Positions 1 to 8,915 of a DNA stretch of 43,631 bases are shown piece after piece (the first letter of the stretch is position 1; each line of letters begins with the position of its first letter). Both the position numbers and the translations under genes were made by a program. Below the pieces are notes generated by a model that did not search any database, was not told the DNA's origin, and saw nothing but the letters and a program-made list of their open reading frames with translations. The DNA is from an uncultured Pelagibacteraceae bacterium (GTDB lineage Bacteria > Pseudomonadota > Alphaproteobacteria > Pelagibacterales > Pelagibacteraceae), in contig CACBKA010000009.1 of the NCBI GenBank assembly GCA_902539745.1, positions 1 to 43,631 of the forward strand, given 5' to 3'.

Positions 1-288
1 AATGCAGGTGATGAAAACGGTGCAAGGGAAGTTATGCATGATGATTTTAAATTTCTTATGCATGCATCTGGAAAAACATTGTCGAAAGACGATGTGGTTA
101 AATGGGTTGGCATGAAAGACGTAAAGCTTGAGAAAGAAAGAATTCTTTTTGAAAACAAAGATGTTGGATTTATGCATGCTATCGCTAGTTTTAAAGATGG
201 TAACAAAGAAGCCGTTATGTCTTATTACAAGTTTAAAGATGGAAAAATAGTGCATCAAGAAACTGGTGCAACCAAATTACCTAAATAA
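1..288 (+). CDS. NTF2/SnoaL-like protein, 5'-truncated
   Basis: The reading frame is open from base 1 (Asn-Ala-Gly-Asp...) to the TAA at 286-288, so the window edge cuts the gene and only about 95 C-terminal residues are visible. The ATG at 34 is internal and is unlikely to be the true start. The visible part alternates short beta-strand-like segments (FKFLMHASGK, VGFMHAIASFKDG, KEAVMSYYKFKDGKI) and ends in a Gly-Lys-Ile/ETGAT stretch, as in small cone-shaped NTF2/SnoaL-like proteins. Those proteins bind or convert small ligands but differ widely in function, so no substrate can be named. It ends 12 nt before trmD, on the same strand, and may share its transcript. The family call rests on pattern recognition and is moderate; an uncharacterised small protein is the alternative. 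Confidence 0.55.
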   Translation, partial: NAGDENGAREVMHDDFKFLMHASGKTLSKDDVVKWVGMKDVKLEKERILFENKDVGFMHAIASFKDGNKEAVMSYYKFKDGKIVHQETGATKLPK

Positions 289-300
289 AGAAAGAAGATA

Positions 301-1005
301 ATGTGGAAAGCCCGTGTATTTACCTTGTATCCTGAAATTTTTCCTGGACCATTAAGTAAGGGTCTTTACGGAAAAGCTTTACAAAAAAAAATTTGGGATT
401 TAGAAGTTATTGATATTCGAGACTCTGCTGAAGACAAACACAAGACAGTTGATGATACACCATTTGGAGGAGGCAGCGGAATGTTATTAAAACCAAATGT
501 TTTAGGAAAATCTTTGGATAGTAAATTAAAAAATAATGAAAGAGTTTTCTATCTTTCCCCAAAAGGTAAAAAGTTCGACCAAAAATTTGCAAAAAATCTC
601 ACTAAAGAGAAAACAATAAATTTAATTTGTGGTCATTTTGAGGGAATTGATGCTCGTATTCTAAGCACAAGAAATATTGAGGAAATTAGCATTGGTGATT
701 ATGTTTTGTCTGGAGGTGAGTCAGCATCATTTGTCGTTATAGACTCTGTTTTAAGATTACTTCCAGGTGTTTTAGGTAATGAAAGATCCAAAGATGATGA
801 AAGCTTCGAAAATGGTTTACTGGAATATCCTCAATACACAAAACCTCAAATTTGGGAAAAAAAAAGCGTTCCAGAAGTACTATTATCAGGCGATCATGCA
901 AAAATTAAGGACTGGCGTTTATCACAATCTAAGGATATAACACGTCGCCAGAGACCAGATCTTTGGGAAAAATATTTAAATAACAAAAAAAATGAAAAAT
1001 ATTGA
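301..1005 (+). CDS. trmD: tRNA (guanine-N1)-methyltransferase TrmD
   Basis: TrmD methylates N1 of G37, next to the anticodon of a subset of tRNAs, using S-adenosylmethionine, and so prevents +1 frameshifting. The 234-residue protein has the usual length for the family. It carries the N-terminal FTLYPEIF start, the [11 protein letters not shown] segment near residues 51-61, and the SPOUT trefoil-knot AdoMet site GHFEGIDAR (111-119) and [10 protein letters not shown] (131-140), then LLPGVLGN. The first knot segment is usually GRYEG, so Arg-Tyr is here His-Phe, a conservative-looking change. The start ATG at 301 follows an AG-rich AGAAAGAAG. Its 3' end overlaps rplS by 14 nt; trmD-rplS is a very widely conserved pair, which implies translational coupling. 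Confidence 0.97.
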   Translation: MWKARVFTLYPEIFPGPLSKGLYGKALQKKIWDLEVIDIRDSAEDKHKTVDDTPFGGGSGMLLKPNVLGKSLDSKLKNNERVFYLSPKGKKFDQKFAKNLTKEKTINLICGHFEGIDARILSTRNIEEISIGDYVLSGGESASFVVIDSVLRLLPGVLGNERSKDDESFENGLLEYPQYTKPQIWEKKSVPEVLLSGDHAKIKDWRLSQSKDITRRQRPDLWEKYLNNKKNEKY

Positions 1006-1525
1006 AGATATAAATAAAGCAAATTTACAAAAACTGATTGCTGGAAAAAAAATTCCTGAGTTTTTTCCTGGAGATACAATTCGTGTTGGTGTGAGAATTG
1101 TAGAGGGTAAAAGAGAAAGGGTTCAAAATTTCGAAGGTGTTTGTATTGCAAAAAAAAATAGAGATATAAACTCGTCATTTAAAGTTAGGAAGATTTCATT
1201 TGGTGAAGGTGTAGAAAGGACCTTTGCTTTATACAGTCCTGTAATTAGCTCAATAAAAGTTATCAGATCTGGAAAAGTTAAAAGAGCAAAACTTTATTAT
1301 TTGAGAGATAGAAAAGGTAAATCTGCAAGAATTGCAGAAAAAATGAAAAAAAATATTGGAATTGAAGTCGAAGTTAAAAGTGAAGTTGAAATAAAAACTA
1401 ATGAAAATCCATCTTCTGATAGTTCAAAAATAAGTGCAGCTGAGCCGAAAAAAGATATACCTAAACAGTCTAAAAAAGAGACAGGTAAAAAAGAAAATAA
1501 AAAACCAGAAAATTTAAAAAAATAA
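992..1525 (+). CDS. rplS: 50S ribosomal protein L19 with a long charged C-terminal tail
   Basis: L19 lies at the 30S-50S interface. Residues 1 to about 117 are a full L19: [16 protein letters not shown], then [28 protein letters not shown] and [20 protein letters not shown]. Typical L19 proteins stop there (about 115-120 residues), but this one continues for roughly 60 residues of Lys/Glu/Ser-rich low-complexity sequence (1343-1522), probably disordered. Tails of this kind occur in other alphaproteobacterial L19 proteins, though I cannot compare lengths here. The ATG lies inside the end of trmD (14-nt overlap). leuC follows after 5 nt, so the leu genes may be read from the same transcript. 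Confidence 0.97.
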   Translation: MKNIEDINKANLQKLIAGKKIPEFFPGDTIRVGVRIVEGKRERVQNFEGVCIAKKNRDINSSFKVRKISFGEGVERTFALYSPVISSIKVIRSGKVKRAKLYYLRDRKGKSARIAEKMKKNIGIEVEVKSEVEIKTNENPSSDSSKISAAEPKKDIPKQSKKETGKKENKKPENLKK

Positions 1526-1530
1526 CTCTA

Positions 1531-2934
1531 ATGCCAAAAACTTTATACGATAAAATTTGGGATGACCATCTTGTCTTTCAACAAGATGACGGTACCTCAC
1601 TATTATATGTGGATAGACACTTAGTACATGAAGTAACTAGCCCACAAGCCTTTGAAGGTCTTAGGTTAAATAAAAGAAAAGTTAGAAAACCTAATTTTAC
1701 TTTAGCAGTAGCTGATCATAACGTGCCAACAACAGATAGAACAAAAGGAATTCACGATCAACAGTCGAAAATTCAAGTTGATACACTTAGAAAAAATTGT
1801 AAAGAATTTGGAGTTCCTTTATTTGACATGAATGATAAGAGACAAGGTATTGTCCATATTATTGGACCTGAACAAGGTTTTACTCAACCAGGAACAATTA
1901 TTGTTTGTGGAGACAGTCACACCGCTACCCATGGTGCTTTTGGTGCACTAGCCTTCGGGATTGGAACATCTGAGGTAGAACATGTTTTAGCTACTCAAAC
2001 TCTATTACAAAAAAAATCTAAAAACTTTTTACTTAAAGTAGATGGAAAAATACCATTAGGGGTAACGGCTAAAGATGTAATCTTAAAAATTATAGGAACT
2101 ATTGGAACAGCTGGAGGAACTGGATTTGTAATTGAGTATTCAGGAGATGTTATTAAAAACTTTACTATGGAAGAGAGAATGACTGTTTGCAATATGACTA
2201 TTGAAGGTGGAGCTAGAGCAGGATTAATACAACCTGATGAGAAAACCTTCAAATATTTAGAGAACAGACCTTTATCTCCAAAAAAAGATAATTGGAAAAA
2301 AGCTTTAGATTATTGGAGCAATTTAAAATCTGACAAAGATTGTAAATTTGATAAAGAAATAGTTTTAAATGGCGAAGATGTCGTTCCACAAGTTACTTGG
2401 GGGACATCTCCGCAAGATGTTGTTCCAGTTAATGGATCAGTTCCGGATCCAAAAAAAGAAAAAGATAATGACAGACGTGAAGCTATGGAAAGATCATTAG
2501 ATTATATGGGTTTAAAACCAAATACTAAAATGACAGATATTAAAATAGACAAAGTCTTTATTGGAAGTTGTACTAATGGAAGAATTCAGGACTTAAGAGA
2601 AGCAGCCAAACTTCTTAAGGATAAAAAAATAGCGGAACATGTAAACGCAATGGTTGTTCCTGGATCAGGTCTTGTAAAAATCCAGGCTGAGCAAGAGGGT
2701 TTGGATAAAGTATTTAAAGACTCTGGTTTTGAGTGGAGAGAACCAGGCTGTTCAATGTGTCTTGGTATGAATGAGGATCAATTAAAACCAAGAGAAAGAT
2801 GTGCATCAACATCAAATAGAAACTTTGAAGGAAGGCAAGGTCGTGGGGGGAGAACACATTTAGTAAGCCCAGCAATGGCAGCGGTAGCAGCTATTGAAGG
2901 TCACTTATCAGACGTTAGAAAATTTAATAATTAA
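1531..2934 (+). CDS. leuC: 3-isopropylmalate dehydratase large subunit
   Basis: With LeuD this forms isopropylmalate isomerase, which converts 2-isopropylmalate to 3-isopropylmalate in leucine synthesis in the cytoplasm. The 467-residue protein is an aconitase-family subunit. The [4Fe-4S] ligands are readable as Cys347 (in IGSCTNGR), Cys407 and Cys410 (in PGCSMCLG), the classic spacing. Other family landmarks are the N-terminal [30 protein letters not shown] and the late [15 protein letters not shown] substrate loop. It starts 5 nt after rplS, and leuD begins one nucleotide after its TAA, so leuC, leuD and leuB form a tight operon. leuA is not in the window. Confidence 0.98.
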   Translation: MPKTLYDKIWDDHLVFQQDDGTSLLYVDRHLVHEVTSPQAFEGLRLNKRKVRKPNFTLAVADHNVPTTDRTKGIHDQQSKIQVDTLRKNCKEFGVPLFDMNDKRQGIVHIIGPEQGFTQPGTIIVCGDSHTATHGAFGALAFGIGTSEVEHVLATQTLLQKKSKNFLLKVDGKIPLGVTAKDVILKIIGTIGTAGGTGFVIEYSGDVIKNFTMEERMTVCNMTIEGGARAGLIQPDEKTFKYLENRPLSPKKDNWKKALDYWSNLKSDKDCKFDKEIVLNGEDVVPQVTWGTSPQDVVPVNGSVPDPKKEKDNDRREAMERSLDYMGLKPNTKMTDIKIDKVFIGSCTNGRIQDLREAAKLLKDKKIAEHVNAMVVPGSGLVKIQAEQEGLDKVFKDSGFEWREPGCSMCLGMNEDQLKPRERCASTSNRNFEGRQGRGGRTHLVSPAMAAVAAIEGHLSDVRKFNN

Positions 2935-2935
2935 A

Positions 2936-3532
2936 ATGGAAAAATTTACAAAAATAAAAAGTGTACCCGCATATATTCCTTTAATGAATATAGATACTGA
3001 TAAAATTATTCCTAAACAATTCTTAAAAACAATAAAAAGATCAGGTTTAGGTAAAAGTTTATTTTATGAAATGAGGTTTGATGAAAAAGGAAATCCAATA
3101 AAGGGTTTCATTTTAGACCAGGAACCTTTTAATAGTTCAAAAATCTTAATAACAGGAAAGAATTTTGGTTGTGGTTCATCAAGGGAACATGCACCGTGGG
3201 CTTTATTGGATTTTGGAATTAGAGTTATAGTTAGCGAGAGTTTTGCTGATATCTTTTACAACAACTGTTTTAAAAATGGAATACTTCCAATTGTTGCAAA
3301 AGATGAAATTATAAACGAGCTTAAAGACTATTCTGAGAGAAAAGAAAATATTGAAGTTAAACTTCAAGAACAAGAAATTATTTATGGAAATAAAACTTTT
3401 AAATTTGAATTAGACTCATTCAAAAAGAAGTGTTTATTAGAGGGATTGGACGATATAGCTTTATCTCTAGAAAAAACAAAAAATATTGAAAGTTTTGAGA
3501 ATAAAATGTCTCAAAATAGACCTTGGTTATAA
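2936..3532 (+). CDS. leuD: 3-isopropylmalate dehydratase small subunit
   Basis: This is the swivel-domain partner of LeuC in isopropylmalate isomerase. The 198-residue length fits the family. It shows IPLMNIDTDKIIPKQFLK near the N-terminus and the signature GKNFGCGSSREHAPWAL in the middle, followed by SFADIFYNNCFKNGILP. I chose the ATG at 2936 rather than the in-frame TTG at 2894: the longer form would add 14 residues encoded inside the end of leuC and not part of the LeuD fold, while the ATG start gives the expected N-terminus one nucleotide after the leuC stop codon. leuB begins on the base after its stop. Confidence 0.97.
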   Translation: MEKFTKIKSVPAYIPLMNIDTDKIIPKQFLKTIKRSGLGKSLFYEMRFDEKGNPIKGFILDQEPFNSSKILITGKNFGCGSSREHAPWALLDFGIRVIVSESFADIFYNNCFKNGILPIVAKDEIINELKDYSERKENIEVKLQEQEIIYGNKTFKFELDSFKKKCLLEGLDDIALSLEKTKNIESFENKMSQNRPWL

Positions 3533-4636
3533 ATGGCAACAAATCAAAAAAAAATTTTTCTTTTACCTGGTGATGGTATAGGCCCTGAGGTTGTTGGGGA
3601 AACAAGAAAAGTTATTGATTGGTTTAATAAAAAGAAATCCCTAGATTTTAAAATTGACCAAGATCTTATTGGGGGAGCTGCAATAGATAAACATGGTGTA
3701 CCAATAACTGATGAAGTATTTTATAAAGCTTTAGAGAGTGATGCAGTAATAGTTGGAGCATGTGGTGGACCACAGTATGATAAATTAGAGTTTTCAAAAA
3801 AACCCGAAAGAGCTCTTTTAAAATTAAGAAAAGAATTAAAGTTATTTGCTAATTTAAGACCAGCCATTTGTTTTAAACAACTTGTAGATTCTTCAACGTT
3901 AAAACCAGAAATAGTTTCAGGTCTCGATATTTTAATTGTAAGAGAATTAACAGGAGGCATATATTTTGGTGAGCCAAGAGGTGTAAAACCAATAGAAAAC
4001 GGTGAACGAAGAGGAGTGAATACACACGTTTATACAACAAAGGAAATAAAAAGAATTGCGAAAGTAGCATTTGAACTAGCTGCTAAAAGAAATAATAAAG
4101 TAACATCTTGTGAAAAATCAAATGTTATGGAGGCAGGTGTTCTTTGGAGAGAGGAAGTTCAGTCTTTAAAGGATAAAGATTACAAAAAAATCGAGCTTAA
4201 CCACATGTTAGCAGATAACTGTGCAATGCAATTATTGAGAAATCCAAAACAGTTTGATGTTATTTTGGCTGATAATTTATTTGGTGACATGTTATCAGAT
4301 GAAGCTGCAATGTTAACAGGTTCACTAGGTTTGCTGCCATCTGCATCATTAGGTGATAAAGATAAAAATGGAAGAACAAGATCTTTGTATGAACCTGTCC
4401 ACGGTTCAGCACCAGATATTGCTGGTAAAAATATATCAAACCCAATTGCAACAATATTAAGTTTTTCAATGGCATTGAAATATTCTTTAGGAATGCAAAA
4501 AGAGTCTACAATGTTAGACAAGGCTGTTGAAAAAACACTAGAAGACGGTTTAAGAACTCCAGATATAATGTCAAAAGGTAAGAAAAAGGTATCAACCTCA
4601 GAGATGGGTGATGCAATTATATCAAATTTAAATTAA
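3533..4636 (+). CDS. leuB: 3-isopropylmalate dehydrogenase
   Basis: LeuB oxidatively decarboxylates 3-isopropylmalate with NAD+ to 2-oxoisocaproate, the last step before leucine transamination. The 367-residue protein has the N-terminal [11 protein letters not shown] of the isocitrate/isopropylmalate dehydrogenase family. It also has the LRPAI segment, the [14 protein letters not shown] loop, the catalytic-region CEKSNVME and the metal-binding [12 protein letters not shown], then the nucleotide-site [10 protein letters not shown]. Its ATG immediately follows the leuD stop codon (TAAATG), so translation is probably coupled. asd lies 11 nt downstream on the same strand. Confidence 0.98.
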   Translation: MATNQKKIFLLPGDGIGPEVVGETRKVIDWFNKKKSLDFKIDQDLIGGAAIDKHGVPITDEVFYKALESDAVIVGACGGPQYDKLEFSKKPERALLKLRKELKLFANLRPAICFKQLVDSSTLKPEIVSGLDILIVRELTGGIYFGEPRGVKPIENGERRGVNTHVYTTKEIKRIAKVAFELAAKRNNKVTSCEKSNVMEAGVLWREEVQSLKDKDYKKIELNHMLADNCAMQLLRNPKQFDVILADNLFGDMLSDEAAMLTGSLGLLPSASLGDKDKNGRTRSLYEPVHGSAPDIAGKNISNPIATILSFSMALKYSLGMQKESTMLDKAVEKTLEDGLRTPDIMSKGKKKVSTSEMGDAIISNLN

Positions 4637-4647
4637 AATACTTTTTA

Positions 4648-5649
4648 ATGAACTTAGCTATAATCGGTGCCACCGGCAATGTCGGAAGAAAAACTATTGA
4701 GATTTTAGAAAAATCTAAAATTGAAATATCCAACTTATTCTTAGTGGCGTCTGCAAAAAGTGCAGGAAAAAAAATTAAATTCAAAGGAAAAGAGATAGAG
4801 ATTCAAGATCTTGAAAAATATGATTTTTCAAATGCTAAAATAACTTTTTTTGCAGCTGGAAGTAAAATAGCAGAGCAATGGGCTACAAAAGCTAGCAAAA
4901 AAACCATAGTAATTGATAATTCTAAATTTTTTAGAATGGATAATGATGTTCCATTAATAGTACCAGAAGTTAATCTAGATCAACTACAGAATTACAAAAA
5001 AAAGAATATTATTGCTAATGCAAACTGCTCTACTATACAAATGGTTGTTGCTTTAAAACCTTTGCATGATCATTTTAACATTAAAAGAGTTATAGTTTCA
5101 ACTTATCAATCAGTATCTGGTGCAGGGAAAGCTCCAATGGATGAATTAATAACTCAATCAAAGGATTTTCTAGAAGGAAAAAAAATTTCTTCAAAAAATT
5201 TTACAAAGCAAATTGCATTTAATTTAATTCCTCATATCGATGAATTTGTTGAAGAAGGCTATACAAAAGAAGAGTGGAAAATGATTAATGAGACAAAAAA
5301 AATTCTTGACCCAAATATCAAAATATCTGCAACCTGTGTTAGGGTTCCTGTGATGGTTTCTCATTCAGAGTCAATCAATGTAGAATTTGAAAAACCATTT
5401 GACATTAAGAGTATTAAAAATATTTTAAATAAATCTAGTGGTTGTAAAGTTATAGACGAAAGAAAAGATGGAGGCTACATAACCCCTTTAGAAGCCGAAA
5501 ATAGTTATTTAACATTTGTTTCCAGGATTCGTAAGGACAGTTCAAACAACAAAGCAATTAACATGTGGGTCGTTTCTGACAATTTACTTAAAGGGGCGGC
5601 ATTGAATACTGTACAAATAGCAGAGCAATTAATTAAAAAAAATGTCTAA
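4648..5649 (+). CDS. asd: aspartate-semialdehyde dehydrogenase
   Basis: Asd reduces aspartyl phosphate with NADPH to aspartate semialdehyde, the branch point to lysine/diaminopimelate, threonine and methionine. The 333 residues include an N-terminal Rossmann loop IGATGNVGRK (6-15) and the active-site ANANCSTIQ with Cys127 as the presumed nucleophile. An SVSGAGK segment and the C-terminal TVQIAEQL helix are also typical. The pathway partners lysA and metX are elsewhere in the window on the other strand. Its last 8 nt overlap sdhC, placing a biosynthetic gene directly at the head of the TCA block. Confidence 0.97.
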   Translation: MNLAIIGATGNVGRKTIEILEKSKIEISNLFLVASAKSAGKKIKFKGKEIEIQDLEKYDFSNAKITFFAAGSKIAEQWATKASKKTIVIDNSKFFRMDNDVPLIVPEVNLDQLQNYKKKNIIANANCSTIQMVVALKPLHDHFNIKRVIVSTYQSVSGAGKAPMDELITQSKDFLEGKKISSKNFTKQIAFNLIPHIDEFVEEGYTKEEWKMINETKKILDPNIKISATCVRVPVMVSHSESINVEFEKPFDIKSIKNILNKSSGCKVIDERKDGGYITPLEAENSYLTFVSRIRKDSSNNKAINMWVVSDNLLKGAALNTVQIAEQLIKKNV

Positions 5650-6010
5650 TAAAAATAACCCACTATCTCCTCATCTACAGGTTTATAAATGGCATATATC
5701 ATCTCTTTTATCTATCTCACATAGAATAGTTGGGATAATAAATTTTATTTTAATTATTTTCATTTCCTCAATATTAATTTTTTTAGGTACAGATATTCAA
5801 TTTTTTTCAAAATCTTTAATAGGAAAGTTTTTAATAGTTAGCATATGCTGGTCATTTAGTTTTCAAATCTTAAATGAAATTAGGCATTTAGCATGGGATA
5901 TGGGATATGGTTTTGATCTAAAGATTTCACGAATTACAGGGATACTTACTATAATTGGATCATTCGTTTTAACAATTTTGTTTTACTTAATAGGAAAAAA
6001 TTTATTTTAA
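5642..6010 (+). CDS. sdhC: succinate dehydrogenase cytochrome b556 subunit, apparently lacking the haem-ligand His
   Basis: SdhC is one of two membrane anchors of complex II, which carries electrons from succinate to ubiquinone. The 122 residues have three hydrophobic segments (roughly 30-50, 60-78, 97-118). The family start SPHLQVYKWHISSLLSISHR is present; Ser24 and Arg28 fit the quinone-site Ser27 and Arg31 of E. coli SdhC. In the second helix the E. coli pattern YHVVVGIRH aligns with FQILNEIRH, so the axial haem ligand His84 corresponds to Gln75, and the following Gly is Glu79. IRHLAWDMGYGFD is otherwise typical. It overlaps asd by 8 nt and abuts sdhD. Identity is secure from the sequence and context; absence of haem is an inference. 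Confidence 0.95.
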   Translation: MSNKNNPLSPHLQVYKWHISSLLSISHRIVGIINFILIIFISSILIFLGTDIQFFSKSLIGKFLIVSICWSFSFQILNEIRHLAWDMGYGFDLKISRITGILTIIGSFVLTILFYLIGKNLF

Positions 6011-6334
6011 ATGATTAGAGCAACAAAAAAATGGTTATCAATCAAAATTACGTCAGGAATACTAATTCCTTTTATGGTTTGGTTTATTTTAAATTTAGTA
6101 GGAATATTAGATGCTAATAGTTCTCAATTTGTTTTATTCTTAGAAAGTTTTCCAACTAAAATAATTTTTACTTTATTCTTAATATTTGCATCAATTTTTT
6201 ATACATTAACGATTAGTGAGGTTTTTGAAGACTATATAAGCAATTTTAAACTCAAAAATGCCGCAAACAGATTACTTGTTTTTTTTAGTATAATAGTCAC
6301 ATTAATATTAATTACTTTTTTATTTAAAATTTAA
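6011..6334 (+). CDS. sdhD: succinate dehydrogenase membrane anchor subunit SdhD
   Basis: This is the second complex II anchor. The 107 residues carry three predicted membrane helices (about 15-32, 48-68, 84-105). The quinone-site pattern ends in FEDY, with Tyr75 fitting E. coli SdhD Tyr83. Counting back the conserved 12 positions puts Phe63 where the haem-ligating His71 stands in E. coli. The usual N-terminal His-Trp/Gln-Arg start of the family is reduced to KKWLSIKITSG. It begins on the base after the sdhC stop and is followed 3 nt later by sdhA, so the assignment is strongly supported by position even though the sequence is divergent. Confidence 0.92.
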   Translation: MIRATKKWLSIKITSGILIPFMVWFILNLVGILDANSSQFVLFLESFPTKIIFTLFLIFASIFYTLTISEVFEDYISNFKLKNAANRLLVFFSIIVTLILITFLFKI

Positions 6335-6337
6335 ATT

Positions 6338-8113
6338 ATGAAAGCATACAAAATTATAGATCATGAATACGATGTTGTAGTCCTGGGAGCAGGTGGCTCA
6401 GGATTAAGAGCTGCTGTGGGACTGTCAGAAGCTGGTCTTAAAACTGCATGCATATCAAAAGTTTTTCCAACAAGAAGTCATACATCAGCTGCACAAGGTG
6501 GAATATCAGCAGCTTTAGGTAATATGGGTGAAGATGATTGGAGATGGCATATGTACGATACAGTTAAAGGATCTGATTGGTTAGGTGATCAAGATGCAAT
6601 CGAGCACTTATGTAAAGAAGCTCCTAAAGCTGTAATTGAATTAGAAAAATACGGTGTACCATTTAGTAGAACAAAAGAGGGAAAAATTTACCAGAGAGCA
6701 TTTGGTGGAATGACAAAAAACTATGGAAATGAGTCTGTACAAAGAACTTGTGCAGCAGCAGATAGAACTGGTCATGCAATACTTCACACTTTATACGGTC
6801 AAGCTTTAAAACATAATACAGAATTTTTTATAGAATACTTTGCTTTAGATCTTTTAATGAAAGATGGTCAGTGTAAAGGTTTGATCGCATGGAATTTAAA
6901 TGATGGAACAATACATAGATTTAGATCACACATAACTATCCTAGCTACAGGAGGTTACGGTAAAGTTTATTACACAGCTACTTCAGCCCACACATGTACA
7001 GGGGATGGAAATGGTATGGCACTTAGAGCAGGATTACCATTACAGGACATGGAATTTGTTCAATTTCATCCAACAGGAATTTATGGAGTAGGAACTCTTA
7101 TATCAGAAGGTGTTAGAGGAGAAGGCGGTTATCTTTTAAACTCTAAGGGTGAAAGATTTATGGAAAAATACGCACCCAAAGCTAAAGATTTAGCTTCAAG
7201 AGATGTCGTAAGTAGATCGATAGCAGTTGAAATTAATGAAGGTAGAGGAGTTGGTAAAAATAAAGATTATGTTAATTTACACTTAGACCATCTTGATCCA
7301 AAAGTAATAGAGGAAAGATTGCCTGGAATTGCAGAATCAGCAAAAACATTTTGTGAAGTGGACGTGAGAAAAGATCCAATACCAGTAGTTCCAACTGTTC
7401 ATTATAACATGGGTGGGATACCAACTAATTATAAAGCTGAAGTTTTAACATTAAATGGAAAAGAGTCCACTGTGCCAGGATTAATGGCTATAGGAGAAGC
7501 AGCTTGTGTTTCAGTCCACGGTGCAAATAGATTAGGTTCAAACTCATTAATCGATTTAGTAGTTTTTGGAAAATCAGCAGCAAATAGAGCTGCTGAACTT
7601 GTTAAACCTGGAACACCTCATGAAGAAATACCACAGAGCGAAACAGATAAATGTCTAGACAGATTTGACAAACTTCGTAACGCTTCGGGTGGAACAAAAA
7701 CTTCAGAACTAAGATTATCTATGCAAAGAACGATGCAATCGAAATGTGCAGTTTTTAGAACCGAAAAAACACTAAAAGAAGGAATGGATCAAATCAGAAA
7801 ACCTTTTGAAGGAATGTCTGATATTTCAGTTTCAGACAAGTCTTTATTATTTAATACTGATCTTGTCGAAACTTTAGAATTTGATAATCTTATTAGACAG
7901 GCGATGACGACAATAGACTCAGCTTATCATAGAAAAGAAAGTAGAGGAGCTCATGCAAGAGAAGATTTCAAAACCAGAGATGATAAGAAATATATGACAC
8001 ATACTTTAGCTTGGCAAAAAGGAAATGAAGTCAAAGTAGCTTACAGACCTGTTCACGCAAAAACCCTAACCAATGATGTTCAATATTTTCCACCTAGGGA
8101 GAGAGTATATTAA
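6338..8113 (+). CDS. sdhA: succinate dehydrogenase flavoprotein subunit
   Basis: SdhA oxidises succinate to fumarate on a covalently bound FAD, on the cytoplasmic face of complex II. The 591-residue protein shows the FAD Rossmann motif [13 protein letters not shown] (about 15-27) and SHTSAAQGG with His48 as the expected flavin attachment residue. It also has QFHPTGIYG, the SEGVRGEGG substrate loop, [11 protein letters not shown] and the C-terminal [10 protein letters not shown]. Length matches the family. Its final base is shared with the ATG of sdhB (TAATG-type overlap), implying coupled translation of the catalytic pair. Confidence 0.99.
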   Translation: MKAYKIIDHEYDVVVLGAGGSGLRAAVGLSEAGLKTACISKVFPTRSHTSAAQGGISAALGNMGEDDWRWHMYDTVKGSDWLGDQDAIEHLCKEAPKAVIELEKYGVPFSRTKEGKIYQRAFGGMTKNYGNESVQRTCAAADRTGHAILHTLYGQALKHNTEFFIEYFALDLLMKDGQCKGLIAWNLNDGTIHRFRSHITILATGGYGKVYYTATSAHTCTGDGNGMALRAGLPLQDMEFVQFHPTGIYGVGTLISEGVRGEGGYLLNSKGERFMEKYAPKAKDLASRDVVSRSIAVEINEGRGVGKNKDYVNLHLDHLDPKVIEERLPGIAESAKTFCEVDVRKDPIPVVPTVHYNMGGIPTNYKAEVLTLNGKESTVPGLMAIGEAACVSVHGANRLGSNSLIDLVVFGKSAANRAAELVKPGTPHEEIPQSETDKCLDRFDKLRNASGGTKTSELRLSMQRTMQSKCAVFRTEKTLKEGMDQIRKPFEGMSDISVSDKSLLFNTDLVETLEFDNLIRQAMTTIDSAYHRKESRGAHAREDFKTRDDKKYMTHTLAWQKGNEVKVAYRPVHAKTLTNDVQYFPPRERVY

Positions 8114-8889
8114 TGGTTCAATTTAGCCTTCCGCAAAACTCAAAAATTTTGAAAGGCAAATACCACAAAGATAAAACTGGATCGAATAATTTAAAAAAAG
8201 TTAATGTTTATAGATGGAGCCCATCTAGTGACGAAAATCCAAGAATTGATACATTTGAAATAGATCTTAATGAGTGTGGACCCAAAGTATTAGATGTTCT
8301 TTTTAAAATTAAAAATGAAATCGATCCTTCTTTAACTTTTAGAAGATCTTGCGCACACGGTGTGTGTGGTTCATGTGCAATGAATGTAGATGGAGTAAAC
8401 ACTTTGTCTTGTATTAAGTCTCACTCAGATATCAAAGGTGAATTAAATATTTATCCATTACCTCATTTGAAAGTTATCAAGGATTTAGTTGGTGACTTAA
8501 CAACACTATATAAACAATACGAGTCTGTTGAACCTTGGCTTAAGGCAAAAGTTGGAGAAAAAACACCTACAGAAATTAAACAGTCACAAGAAGATAGAGC
8601 AAAACTAGATGGGTATTATGAGTGTATACTTTGTGCATGTTGCTCAACTTCTTGCCCAAGCTATTGGTGGAATGGGGATAAATATCTAGGACCAGCAGTT
8701 TTATTACAGGCTTATCGTTGGATTACAGATAGCAGAGATGAAGAAAGAAAAGAGAGATTAAAAAAAGTTGCTGATGAGCTCAAGTTATATAGATGTCATA
8801 CGATTATGAATTGTACAAATTCTTGCCCAAAAGGTTTAAATCCTGCAAAAGCAATTGGTTCTATTAAAAAAATGCTTGCATCAAGCTAA
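8113..8889 (+). CDS. sdhB: succinate dehydrogenase iron-sulfur subunit
   Basis: SdhB passes electrons from FAD to quinone through three iron-sulfur clusters. All ligands are readable in its 258 residues. Cys80, Cys85, Cys88 and Cys100 fit the plant-type [2Fe-2S] site ([12 protein letters not shown]). Cys171, 174, 177 and 181 ([11 protein letters not shown]) and Cys228, 234 and 238 ([11 protein letters not shown]) supply the [4Fe-4S] and [3Fe-4S] sites. So the soluble electron path is intact even though the membrane anchors appear to lack haem ligands. The start is one base into the sdhA stop. mmsA follows after 26 nt. Confidence 0.99.
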   Translation: MVQFSLPQNSKILKGKYHKDKTGSNNLKKVNVYRWSPSSDENPRIDTFEIDLNECGPKVLDVLFKIKNEIDPSLTFRRSCAHGVCGSCAMNVDGVNTLSCIKSHSDIKGELNIYPLPHLKVIKDLVGDLTTLYKQYESVEPWLKAKVGEKTPTEIKQSQEDRAKLDGYYECILCACCSTSCPSYWWNGDKYLGPAVLLQAYRWITDSRDEERKERLKKVADELKLYRCHTIMNCTNSCPKGLNPAKAIGSIKKMLASS

Positions 8890-8915
8890 AAGCTTAATTA
8901 ATCATTAATAACAAA

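Noticed and set aside
894..1178. Open frames opposite or out of frame with core genes, e.g. 894-1178, 4180-4521 and 9197-9613 (minus), 28473-28856, 38021-38332 and 38639-38974 (plus)
   Set aside because: Each lies fully opposite a well-identified conserved gene, has biased low-complexity composition and no recognisable motif; AT-rich coding DNA gives such shadows.
2894..2935. TTG start for leuD inside leuC
   Set aside because: The 14 added residues are encoded by the end of leuC; ATG at 2936 gives the conserved LeuD start.
8883..8895. AAGCT-AAA-AGCTT hairpin after sdhB as a terminator
   Set aside because: Only 5 bp, 3-nt loop and no U-run follows; transcription of the block probably continues into mmsA.
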